From Nitrospirota bacterium (lineage in GTDB: Bacteria > Nitrospirota > Thermodesulfovibrionia > Thermodesulfovibrionales > JdFR-88), in contig JAKBYX010000001.1 of assembly GCA_021840255.1 (NCBI GenBank), positions 1 through 64,000 on the forward strand: DNA of 64,000 nt. The letters are read 5' to 3'. The notes under the pieces are model-generated. The model searched no databases. It was not told the DNA's origin and saw only the letters and a program-made list of their open reading frames with translations. Positions 52,054-61,160 of the stretch are shown here, in pieces; within the stretch, counting starts at the first letter, position 1; every line of letters begins with the position of its first letter. The position numbers and the translations under genes are program-made.

Positions 52054-53292
52054 TTAGAAAACGACCGTGAGTATCTTCCTGACGATGTCAGGATGGGTCG
52101 CCAGGAGACGAAGCTCATCGTCGGTCAGGGGCTTTTGCGTATGCAGGTTCGCGTACTGCGCAAGCTCCAGGACCTGTCTGGCCTCGGCATCGTCCTTGAA
52201 GCTTATGCCAAGCTTGTCATAGACGTGCCTGAACCCCTTGATCCCCCCGTATGCGCCGGTGGTGATGACGCGCCCGGTCTCAGTGATCATGGGCTCGCCC
52301 CGCCCTACGTCCTCGGGGTCATAGAGCTCATAATTCCTTCTGTCCTTAAGAGCGCCGTCAGCGTGTATGCCGGATTCGTGTGCGAAGGCGTTTGAGCCCA
52401 CACCGGGCTGGTTTATGGGTATCGGGAGCCCGAAGGCGTAAGAGGCGTATCTGGCTATTTTCCAGGCCGTTTTGAGCTTCGTATGCTCATCCAGATGGGC
52501 CCTTTCCTTCAATGCCTGGGAATACGTGAGGGCAAGCACGGTGGAGACCAGGTCGCAGTTGCCGCAGCGCTCGCCGTAACCGTTCACGGTGGTGTTAATG
52601 TAAGCATCCACTCCCCCGTCCACAGCCCCCTGGGCCCCTGCCACTGATACGGCCTCGGCCATGCCCAGATCGTTGTGGCAGTGCATTTCTATGTCCATCT
52701 TGCCCGCAAGGGCGATAGCCTTTATCCTGTCATAGCTCGTGATCGGGTCGTCAAGCCCCAGGGTGTCACAGTAGCGGAACCTGTCCGCCCCGGCCTCTTT
52801 TCCCGCGTGCACGAACTCTATAAGTTTATTGATGTCCGTCCTGGACCCGTCCTCGGCGTTTATTCCGACCGATTTGGCCCCCAGGTCCTTTGCCAGCCTG
52901 ACAGACTTCTGAAGGGAGCCCAGTATTTCGCTCCATCCCTTCTTGCCCTGGAACTTGCCCTGTATCATAATGTCCGATGTGGACATGGAGACGTTTACGT
53001 GCTTCAGGTCTGGACAGTTCTTGAACGTAAGCTCAACGTCTTCCGGGATGGCCCGGCACCATCCTTCCAGATGGAGCCTTTTTATGACGCCCAGCTTGGC
53101 AAGCTCAAGGTTGGCGTTTATATAGCCCACCTCGTGCTTGAGCGTGGGGAAACCCACCTCGCTCTGGAAAATACCCATCTCATCCAGATAGAGATTGAGC
53201 ATTGTCTTGGACAATTTCGGCAGCAGGATCCTGGATGTCTGGACCCCGTCCCTGTTGGTTACGTCGATAAGATAAACCTTATGATCCGCCAT
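52054..53292 (-). CDS. Isopropylmalate/homocitrate synthase family protein; candidate Re-type citrate synthase
   Basis: DVTNRDGVQT instead of [50 protein letters not shown]; adjacent to an IDH. Confidence 0.75.
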   Translation of the reverse strand: MADHKVYLIDVTNRDGVQTSRILLPKLSKTMLNLYLDEMGIFQSEVGFPTLKHEVGYINANLELAKLGVIKRLHLEGWCRAIPEDVELTFKNCPDLKHVNVSMSTSDIMIQGKFQGKKGWSEILGSLQKSVRLAKDLGAKSVGINAEDGSRTDINKLIEFVHAGKEAGADRFRYCDTLGLDDPITSYDRIKAIALAGKMDIEMHCHNDLGMAEAVSVAGAQGAVDGGVDAYINTTVNGYGERCGNCDLVSTVLALTYSQALKERAHLDEHTKLKTAWKIARYASYAFGLPIPINQPGVGSNAFAHESGIHADGALKDRRNYELYDPEDVGRGEPMITETGRVITTGAYGGIKGFRHVYDKLGISFKDDAEARQVLELAQYANLHTQKPLTDDELRLLATHPDIVRKILTVVF

Positions 53293-53475
53293 GTTTTTAA
53301 TCCACCTGAAGTTTTTTTAAGTTCTATATTATACACGGAATGGCCCAGGACTTTTCAATATGAGGCCCCTGCTTCACATTGCAGGCCCCTATTTTAAAAA
53401 GTTCAGACGGATCTGAAGGGGCTCCGCTTTAATTATGCCCATTTTAATCGGGAAATCGAAACGGGGCTTTTTAGT

Positions 53476-55530
53476 GTGCTAAAATCCAAAATGGCTCCTT
53501 TCTTTTTCGACCTCGTTTTCCCTATGAAATTAAAATCCCTTACCTACAGCGGTCCCGAAGGAGCTGGCCCCCTTCCGCCAGGGACAATAGTGGAAGCGGA
53601 GCTGAAAAAGACGGCAAGGCGCGCAATAGTGCTCGGGTCAAGAGACGCCAAAGACCTTCCCTCGGGAGGTTTTCCATTAAAGGCAATTAGATCGGTTGTG
53701 CCCGATTGTCCCGCCCTGAGCCCGGCCCTCCTTGAACTGATCAAATGGATGGCGGGGTATTATATGGTCCCCGAGGGCTCCGTGCTTAAAGTGATGTGGG
53801 GCGGTGAGCTCTTCGAACCAGGAAAAAAGAAAAAACCAAAAAAAACAAAGGAAACGGACCTGTCCGGGGACATGTACGCAGACTCGTCCGGCGCGTTGCA
53901 AATGCCCCCTGAGCATTTAACGCCGGAGTTTTTTGATCTTGCCCACGGACTGAAAAAGCTGAAACAGCCCGCCGGCTATGGGGCGTTTCTCCTTCATGCC
54001 GGCCACCGGCAGGAGATGGAGTTTGTCCTTGCCGCCGCCTTGGAGGAAAAAACAAAAAAAACAAATGATGAAAAAGGGGTGATTGTCACATGCCCGGAGA
54101 GATCCCATTTGAGCCAGTTCGAGGCCGCCTTCTTACCCGTTTTCGGGAACAGGCTTTGCGTTTTGCACGGGGGGCTCACCCCCGCGCAAAGAAAGCTTGC
54201 CTATGCCCGGATACTGGAAGGGAAAGCGGACGTGGTGCTGGGCACCAGGGTGGCCCTTTTCGCCCCTCTGAAAAAGGTTTCCCTGATAGCGGTAACCGGT
54301 GAGGAGAACGAGAATTACAAGAACCGGGAAGACGTCAGATACGGGGGCAGGGAAGTGGCTGTCATGAGGGCCTGGCTGGAGAGGGCCCGCGTGCTGCTGT
54401 CCTCCGATTGCCCGTCCGCGGAATCTTACATGAACACGCTCAAGGGCAAATACGGGCATATCCGCCTAGAAAAAAAAGGGGGAAACCCTGGCATCAGGGT
54501 CATCAAAGATGCATGGAGAAAGCAGGGGCCCCAACCGGCTGCCGGATTCCTCGATAAATCCATAAGTGACGCGCTTTCCCGTGCGCTTCAAAAGGGGAAA
54601 AGCGCCATGCTCCTTGCAAACCGGCCGGGGCACTCCGTGCCCTATTGCGAGGAATGCGGCCATTTTGAGCGATGTCCTTCCTGCGGTACGGCGCTCGTTT
54701 TCCACAAGGAAGGCTCCCTCTCCTGCCATTACTGCGGCTTTTCCCAAAAACAAAAAAATGCTTTTTTGCCGGAGACATGCGTCAGGTGCGGAAGCCACTC
54801 TTTAAAACCCCTCGGGGCGGGCATTGAAAGGCTTGCCGAAGAGATAAAAAAACTCCTCCCGATGGCGGCCCTGAGGATAGAAAACAAAAACAATGCGGAG
54901 GGCAAAAGGGAGGCAGCCGTGGAGATGGCGGACAACGCCATCATCTTCCTGGGCACCAAAAAGATCTCAAAAAACGCGAAGACGGCCGGGGCGGCGGCAG
55001 CGGCGCTCATATACCCGGAGTCTGCCTTTTTCCGGCCCGGTTTCAGGGCCAGGGAAAGATTGTTCGCGGAAATAAACCACCTGGCGGACAGGCTTTCACC
55101 TGACGGGGTCCTGTATATCCAGACAAGGAACCCCGAACTGTTCAGGGCCATGAAATATCTTGATTATGAAGGCTTCATGGAAAACGAACTTGAAGAAAGA
55201 AAGGCGCTTGGATATCCGCCTTTCTCCAAACTTGCCCAGATCACCATAAAAAAGGAAGGCAAAGGGGACTTTTTTTCGATGCGGGGCAATCTTCCCGCTT
55301 CAAATAGTCTTCCCGTTATGGGGGGGCTTCCGGATATGGGACGGGGGAATCCGTCCGGAGCTGGCGAAGTGGAGATCCTGGGGCCGGTGCAGAAAACGGA
55401 TGAAAGGGGCGGGAAATTCTATTCCATACTGGTAAAGGCCTCCTCGGCCCAGTCGCTCAAAAAGGCGGTGGCGGGGGTGCTAAAAACGATCAGGGCAGGG
55501 AAGGTCACGGTAGACATAGACCCGGTTTAA
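53476..55530 (+). CDS. priA: PriA-like primosomal protein with apparently degenerate helicase motifs
   Basis: Zn-binding CEECGHFERCPSCG...CHYCG...CVRCGS, RCPSCGTALVFHKEGSLSCHYCG, GAGIERLAEEI; Walker A, Walker B and motif VI not recognisable. Confidence 0.82.
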   Translation: MLKSKMAPFFFDLVFPMKLKSLTYSGPEGAGPLPPGTIVEAELKKTARRAIVLGSRDAKDLPSGGFPLKAIRSVVPDCPALSPALLELIKWMAGYYMVPEGSVLKVMWGGELFEPGKKKKPKKTKETDLSGDMYADSSGALQMPPEHLTPEFFDLAHGLKKLKQPAGYGAFLLHAGHRQEMEFVLAAALEEKTKKTNDEKGVIVTCPERSHLSQFEAAFLPVFGNRLCVLHGGLTPAQRKLAYARILEGKADVVLGTRVALFAPLKKVSLIAVTGEENENYKNREDVRYGGREVAVMRAWLERARVLLSSDCPSAESYMNTLKGKYGHIRLEKKGGNPGIRVIKDAWRKQGPQPAAGFLDKSISDALSRALQKGKSAMLLANRPGHSVPYCEECGHFERCPSCGTALVFHKEGSLSCHYCGFSQKQKNAFLPETCVRCGSHSLKPLGAGIERLAEEIKKLLPMAALRIENKNNAEGKREAAVEMADNAIIFLGTKKISKNAKTAGAAAAALIYPESAFFRPGFRARERLFAEINHLADRLSPDGVLYIQTRNPELFRAMKYLDYEGFMENELEERKALGYPPFSKLAQITIKKEGKGDFFSMRGNLPASNSLPVMGGLPDMGRGNPSGAGEVEILGPVQKTDERGGKFYSILVKASSAQSLKKAVAGVLKTIRAGKVTVDIDPV

Positions 55531-55583
55531 GAAATCCTGTACTTTAAAATTAATTATTGCCTGGCGGCATCTTAGACATCTAA

Positions 55584-56537
55584 TTAAATGAGTTTTATGC
55601 CTCTGGCCGAACCCAGGATCCTTCTGGCCTCAAGGACGTCCCCCTTGATGGCGGACTTCAGCGCTTCCGGAGATGAGAATTTCTTTTCATCCCGGATCCT
55701 CTTTACAAAATATACCGCAAGGTTCGCGCCCAGGATGTCTCCCTTGAAATCCATTATGAAGACCTCCGGTGAAAGCCTCCCGCCGTTAAAGGTAGGGTTT
55801 GTGCCTATGTTCATGACCCCGTCGTATACTTTCCCCAGGAGCCTTGTCTTTACGGCGTATACCCCCTCTTTGGGGATGAGCTCGTGCGGAGACATTATAT
55901 TGGCCGTCGGATAGCCAAGAATACTGGAGCCCCGCCCCGCACCCTTCTCCACAGTGCCCTCTATCATGTATGATCTTCCCAAAAGCATGGCCGCGTCAGA
56001 CACCCTGCCCTTCTCAAGAAGGCCCCTTATGCGGCTGGAGCTGACGACCTGGCCCTTCATCCGCACGTTCCTGACCACGGTGAGCTTAAAACCGTATCTT
56101 TTTCCCCGTTGTCTAAGCAGCTCCGTCGTGCCTTTTTTCGCCCGCCCGAAGGCATAATTATGGCCAACCACTATCCAGACCGGATGGAGTCTTTCCACCA
56201 ACACCCTCTGTATGAAGTCGTCCGGCTCAAGGCCCGCAAACTCCCGGTTGAAATTTACCAGAAGCAGCCGCTCTATGCCCAGATGCCCCATGACGCGCGC
56301 TTTTTCTTCCGGCGGGGTCATAAGGCTTGGGGCCCTTTCCGGAGAGAGGACCTTTACGGGATGCGGGTCGAAGCTCATTGCCATGGAAGTCCCCCCAATG
56401 GCCCCGGCCGCCTCTGTTACCTTTTGCATTATCCTCTGGTGCCCGATGTGCACCCCGTCAAAATTGCCTATTGTAAGGACAAGGTTGGGCCATGTCTTTT
56501 TGATCCCCTCAAGTCCCCTTATTATCTTTATGCCCAC
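55584..56537 (-). CDS. ribF: Bifunctional riboflavin kinase/FAD synthetase
   Basis: TIGNFDGVHIGHQ, VVGHNYAFGRAKKGT, SSSRIRGLLEKG, LGYPTANI, GVMNIGTNPTF. Confidence 0.96.
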   Translation of the reverse strand: MGIKIIRGLEGIKKTWPNLVLTIGNFDGVHIGHQRIMQKVTEAAGAIGGTSMAMSFDPHPVKVLSPERAPSLMTPPEEKARVMGHLGIERLLLVNFNREFAGLEPDDFIQRVLVERLHPVWIVVGHNYAFGRAKKGTTELLRQRGKRYGFKLTVVRNVRMKGQVVSSSRIRGLLEKGRVSDAAMLLGRSYMIEGTVEKGAGRGSSILGYPTANIMSPHELIPKEGVYAVKTRLLGKVYDGVMNIGTNPTFNGGRLSPEVFIMDFKGDILGANLAVYFVKRIRDEKKFSSPEALKSAIKGDVLEARRILGSARGIKLI

Positions 56538-56560
56538 TTTATTATTTTTCTTTTTGTCTT

Positions 56561-57169
56561 TTATGAAACCGTTTTTTCTCTTTTTGAAACCTTCGGGGAA
56601 AGCTCCTCAAAGATGCGTTTTGCCTGCCATATTGTCTCTTCAATGGCGCCCTGGTTGTTTATAACATAATCTGCCCTTGCCACCTTTTCGAGCAGGGGCA
56701 TCTGCACGGAAAGCCTCTGCCTGGCGCTGGCCGGGGGTATCCCCTGGGCCATAAGGCGCGCCAACGCGGTCTTTTCATCCACATATACGGCGATCACCCT
56801 GTCGAACATGTGCTCGTACCCTTTTTCATACAGGAGTGGTATCTCGATAAAGGCTATCGGGGCCGAGGAGTTCTTTGAAAGCGACTCCTCGATCTCCTTT
56901 ATCACCAGGGGATGGATGATACCTTCAACCGAGGCCCTTACCGCAGGGTCGGCGAAGATCAACCCGGCAAGTTTTTTTTTGGAGAGTTTTTCCTCTTCAA
57001 AAACGCCGTCCCCTGCAGCCTTTCTTATCATATCAAGCACTTCCCGGTCTTCGAGCAGTTCCGCCACTATCCTGTCCGCGTCTATGCAAAAGGCGCCCAT
57101 CTCCCTGAAAACGGAGAGCACCCGGCTCTTCCCGCTGCCGTAATTTCCCGTCAAGGCCACTTTGACCAT
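56561..57169 (-). CDS. coaE: Dephospho-CoA kinase
   Basis: VALTGNYGSGKS, DADRIVAELLE, EIPLLYEKG, ADYVINNQGAIEET. Confidence 0.94.
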   Translation of the reverse strand: MVKVALTGNYGSGKSRVLSVFREMGAFCIDADRIVAELLEDREVLDMIRKAAGDGVFEEEKLSKKKLAGLIFADPAVRASVEGIIHPLVIKEIEESLSKNSSAPIAFIEIPLLYEKGYEHMFDRVIAVYVDEKTALARLMAQGIPPASARQRLSVQMPLLEKVARADYVINNQGAIEETIWQAKRIFEELSPKVSKREKTVS

Positions 57170-57351
57170 AGGATATTATACAAAAAACGCCAGGTCAGAG
57201 CGGCTGAAAACGCGCTAAAAGCCTTGAAAATTAAAAAACTATCCTATATCTTAAAAAGTAAGAAGCCCTTTTTTGTTTTCCACAATTTTTTGCAACTCGC
57301 AAAAAACTGAAAAGAAAAATCTCTCAAGAAGGAGGATTTCAAATTAAATTT

Positions 57352-58629
57352 ATGGGTATAAACCAGATGGACATAAAGCTTAAAGAATTCGTGACCGGCA
57401 AGGCCATGGATGCCAGAGCCGGCGCAAGGGACCTCCTCAGGGCGGGAGCCGGCAAGAAAAACCTCCTCCTGATAAACATGGCACACGCCCTACTTCACAA
57501 TTCCGCAGAACTGATAAAGGAAAATTCAAAGGACGTAGAGGCCGCCCACGGCAAAGGACTTTCAAAGGCGATGATAGACAGGCTCACGCTCACCGAAAAG
57601 CGGATAAAGGAAATGGCCTGCGGGCTGGAAGAGGTTGCGGCGCTGCCAGACCCGGTAGGGGAGATATCCCATTTAAGGCAGAGGCCAAACGGCATGCAGG
57701 TGGGCAGGATGCGGGTTCCGATAGGCGTCATTGGCATCATATATGAGGCCAGGCCTAACGTCACCGCGGACGCCACCGCTCTTTGCCTGAAGGCGGGAAA
57801 CGCGGTTGTCCTTCGGGGCGGCTCCGAGGCCATGAACTCCAACCGGGCCATAGTGGGCATTCTCCGGGAAGAGGCAAAAAAACAGGGCTTCCATGAAGGG
57901 ATCATAAATTTCATAGACATCCCGGACAGGGAAGCCATCATTGAGATGCTCAAGCTGGAGGGGTTGATAGACCTGATAATCCCGCGGGGCGGCGAAGGCC
58001 TCATTAGGACCGTTACGGAAAACTCCCGGATTCCCGTGCTCAAGCACTACAAAGGGGTATGCCATGTTTTTGTGGACAGGGACGCGGACCTTATAATGGC
58101 CCGTGAGATATGCATCAACGCCAAGGTCCAGCGCCCCGGCACCTGCAACGCGATGGAGACCATGCTTGTGGACGAGGAGATAGCCCCGGGCTTCCTGCCA
58201 GTCGTGCTGAAGGCAATGGAGGCAAAGGGCGTGGCTATCAAAGGGGACAAAAAGACCATGGACATATACTCCGGCGCACAGGAGGCGGGCGAGGAAGACT
58301 ATTACAAAGAATACCTGGATCTGATCCTGAACGTGCGGGTAGTGACCGGTATCGATGAGGCAATGGAGCATATATCCAAATACGGCTCCTCACACTCGGA
58401 CTCCATCGTAACTATGAACTACGACAAGGCAATGCGGTTTTTAAGGGAGGTAGACTCCGCTGCGGTCTTCGTGAACGCCTCCACCAGGCTCAATGACGGC
58501 GGACAGTTCGGCCTTGGCGCTGAGATAGGCATCTCGACCGACAAGATCCACGCCAGGGGGCCCATGGGCCTTGAGGAGCTGACCTGTGCCAAGTTCATAG
58601 TCCTTGGAAGCGGACAAATAAGACAGTAA
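57352..58629 (+). CDS. proA: Gamma-glutamyl phosphate reductase
   Basis: RMRVPIGVIGIIYEARPNVTADA, LRGGSEAMNSN, VQRPGTCNAMET, VDSAAVFVNASTRLNDGGQFGLGAEIGISTDKIHARGPMGLEELT. Confidence 0.97.
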   Translation: MGINQMDIKLKEFVTGKAMDARAGARDLLRAGAGKKNLLLINMAHALLHNSAELIKENSKDVEAAHGKGLSKAMIDRLTLTEKRIKEMACGLEEVAALPDPVGEISHLRQRPNGMQVGRMRVPIGVIGIIYEARPNVTADATALCLKAGNAVVLRGGSEAMNSNRAIVGILREEAKKQGFHEGIINFIDIPDREAIIEMLKLEGLIDLIIPRGGEGLIRTVTENSRIPVLKHYKGVCHVFVDRDADLIMAREICINAKVQRPGTCNAMETMLVDEEIAPGFLPVVLKAMEAKGVAIKGDKKTMDIYSGAQEAGEEDYYKEYLDLILNVRVVTGIDEAMEHISKYGSSHSDSIVTMNYDKAMRFLREVDSAAVFVNASTRLNDGGQFGLGAEIGISTDKIHARGPMGLEELTCAKFIVLGSGQIRQ

Positions 58630-58734
58630 AAGAGCAAAAAAACAAAAAAGCAAAAAAACGGCTCAAGAAAAAATAAAATAAAAAATATAAAAAAATAAGG
58701 GGAAAAATCTTTTTTGGAGGAGGCAACGGGTCTT

Positions 58735-59463
58735 ATGCTTATTGAGCGCGAGCTTAAACGCTACAACCGCCAGATGCTCATGGACGGCTGGGGGGAAGAA
58801 ACTCAAAAAAAACTGAAAAACTCGACCGTATTCATAGCCGGGGCCGGAGGGCTTGGCTCACCGGTGGCCATCTACCTTGCGGTAGCGGGTATCGGCCACA
58901 TAAGGATATGTGATTTCGATTCCCCGGACTGGTCCAACCTGAACCGGCAGGTGCTTCACAGCCCCTCAAGGATAGGCATAAACAAGGCGGTCTCCGGGAA
59001 GATGACCCTGGACGAGCTTAACCCGGACGTGGAGATAACTGCGTTTACGGAAAAGATAACCAGCGAATCTGTGGATGCCCTGGCGGGTGAGGCGGACATC
59101 ATACTTGACTGCATGGACAACTTCCCAACCAGGTATGTCCTTAACGAATGCGCCATGAAGAAAGGCATTCCCCTTGTCTTTGGGAGCATATGGGGAATGG
59201 AGGGCAGGCTTAGCTTCATAAAGCCGCCCGAGACCCCATGCCTACGGTGCATATACCCGGAAGCTCCGCCTTCCGAGGTGTTCCCGGTGGTTGGGGCCAC
59301 ACCTGGGGTCATAGGCTCCCTGCAGGTGCTGGAGGCGCTGAAATACCTGACCGGCATAGGCGAAAACCATAAAGGCAAGCTCCTGGTATGGAACGGATAC
59401 AAAACGGAGTTCAAAAGCTACAAGGCCTACAAGGACCCCGAGTGTCCTTCCTGCGGCAAGTAA
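58735..59463 (+). CDS. ThiF/MoeB/HesA family adenylyltransferase
   Basis: RYNRQMLMDGWGEETQKKL, GAGGLGSPVAIYLAVAGIGHI, SNLNRQ, DCMDNFPTRYVLNE, CRCIYPE-like CLRCIYPEAP; GGAGGAGG before ATG 58735. Confidence 0.92.
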   Translation: MLIERELKRYNRQMLMDGWGEETQKKLKNSTVFIAGAGGLGSPVAIYLAVAGIGHIRICDFDSPDWSNLNRQVLHSPSRIGINKAVSGKMTLDELNPDVEITAFTEKITSESVDALAGEADIILDCMDNFPTRYVLNECAMKKGIPLVFGSIWGMEGRLSFIKPPETPCLRCIYPEAPPSEVFPVVGATPGVIGSLQVLEALKYLTGIGENHKGKLLVWNGYKTEFKSYKAYKDPECPSCGK

Positions 59464-59479
59464 AATTTTAAGGCCTTTT

Positions 59480-60880
59480 ATGTTTTCAGAAGATAAGATA
59501 AAGCGCCTGGAGGCCATGGACAAGGCTCACATCTGGCACCCCTTCACGCAGATGAAGGACTGGATGGAGAGCAGTCCGCTCATAATCACGGAGGCCAGGG
59601 ACTGCTTCATCAAGGACATACGGGGCAGATGGTACCTTGACGGCGTGTCCTCCTTGTGGGTTAACACCCTGGGGCACAGAAGAAAAGAGATAAACGAGGC
59701 CATCTGCAAACAGCTTGGGAAGGTAGCGCACACGACCCTCCTTGGACTGGCCAATGAGGCGTCCATAGAACTTGCCGGAAGTCTTGCCGCCCTGATGGAC
59801 AAAAGTTTCGCCCCTTTCGCGGGGCCGGAGGAAAAAAACAAAAGACTCACGCGCATCTTTTACTCCGATAACGGGTCTACAGCCGTAGAGGTTGGCCTGA
59901 AGATGGCCTTCCAGTACTGGCAGCACAAGGGAAGAAAACAAAAATACCTCTTTGTGTCGCTTGAAAACGGCTACCACGGGGACACTTTAGGGGCCGTGAG
60001 CGTGGGGGGGGTGGGGATATTCCATGAAGCGTTCAAGCCGCTTCTTTTTGGCACGTTGAAAGCCCCATCACCTTACTGCTACAGATGCGGGTTTGGCCTC
60101 GAATATCCCGGATGCGGGATGGCCTGTACCGGCCCGTTGGAAGAGTTTTTCAGAACCAGGGGAGACGAGATAGCGGCGTTAGTACTTGAGCCCATGGTGC
60201 AGGCCGCAGGCGGCATGATATTCTCCCCCCCCGGATATTTAAAGAAAGTAAGAGAGCTTTGCAATAAATACGGCGTCCTTTTAATAGCCGACGAGGTGGC
60301 AACGGGGTTTGGAAGGACCGGCAGGATGTTTGCCTGCGAGCATGAGGGCGTTATACCGGACATACTCTGCCTTTCAAAGGGGATAACCGGCGGATACATG
60401 CCCCTTGCGGTAACCATAACCAATGACGAGGTCTACGGTGCCTTCCTGGGCGAGTATGAGGAGTTGAAGACCTTTTTCCACGGGCATTCCTACACCGGAA
60501 ACCCCCTTGCCTGCAGCGCGGCGCTGGCTGTGCTGGAGATATTCGGGAAAGAAAAAATTATTGAAAGCCTGGCGCCTAAATCCGGGCTGATGGGCGAAAG
60601 GCTTGAACAGATAAGCGCCTATGCCGGTGTTGGCCATGCAAAGAGCCTGGGGCTTATGGGCAGAATCGAGCTGGTCGCGGACAAATCCAGCAGAACCCCT
60701 CACCCGTGGGCGGAGAAAATGGGCTGGAAAGTAGCGCTCCGGGCGCTTGAAAAAGGGCTGTTCATCCGCCCCCTTGGCAACGTGCTGGTCCTGATGCCGC
60801 CCCTCTCCATAAGCACTGCGAACCTGGAGCGGATGCTGGACATAGTTCACGGTTCAATCTGCTCTGTGTTCGACTCATAA
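59480..60880 (+). CDS. bioA: Adenosylmethionine-8-amino-7-oxononanoate aminotransferase
   Basis: HIWHPFTQM, DGVSSLWVNTLGH, FYSDNGSTAVEVGLKMAFQYW, ENGYHGDTLGAVSVGG, LLIADEVATGFGRTG, SKGITGGYMPL. Confidence 0.95.
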   Translation: MFSEDKIKRLEAMDKAHIWHPFTQMKDWMESSPLIITEARDCFIKDIRGRWYLDGVSSLWVNTLGHRRKEINEAICKQLGKVAHTTLLGLANEASIELAGSLAALMDKSFAPFAGPEEKNKRLTRIFYSDNGSTAVEVGLKMAFQYWQHKGRKQKYLFVSLENGYHGDTLGAVSVGGVGIFHEAFKPLLFGTLKAPSPYCYRCGFGLEYPGCGMACTGPLEEFFRTRGDEIAALVLEPMVQAAGGMIFSPPGYLKKVRELCNKYGVLLIADEVATGFGRTGRMFACEHEGVIPDILCLSKGITGGYMPLAVTITNDEVYGAFLGEYEELKTFFHGHSYTGNPLACSAALAVLEIFGKEKIIESLAPKSGLMGERLEQISAYAGVGHAKSLGLMGRIELVADKSSRTPHPWAEKMGWKVALRALEKGLFIRPLGNVLVLMPPLSISTANLERMLDIVHGSICSVFDS

Positions 60881-61010
60881 AAATCAGTTTTATTTAACGG
60901 CAGGTAAAATGTCTCAATTTAACAAATACTCTGGCTGATTCCCTTTCACTCAAACTGGGACACTATTTAACCATAAATTAATTATTGCCTTTGTTTTTTA
61001 ATATGTTATA

Positions 61011-61039
61011 TTCACATGTCCGCCGCAAGGCGTTATAAT
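61011..61039 (+). promoter_or_regulatory. Candidate sigma70-type promoter for the aldolase gene
   Basis: TTCACA-N17-TATAAT; implies a leader of roughly 115 nt before ATG 61161. Confidence 0.55.
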
Positions 61040-61160
61040 GTTAGTAAAATTTTGTGCAGTTTTTCAAAAGAGATTTTTTGATTTTTGCTTTTACTTTATT
61101 TTCCCGTAAGCCTTTCAAAAAAACTGCGGGCAAAAAATTTTCCCTAAGGAGGGGTTTGGG

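Noticed and set aside
60900-60980. Possible IS end (GTCTCAATTTAAC / GGGACACTATTTAAC)
   Set aside because: Only weak partial similarity between the two segments, no transposase fragment and no terminal inverted repeat.
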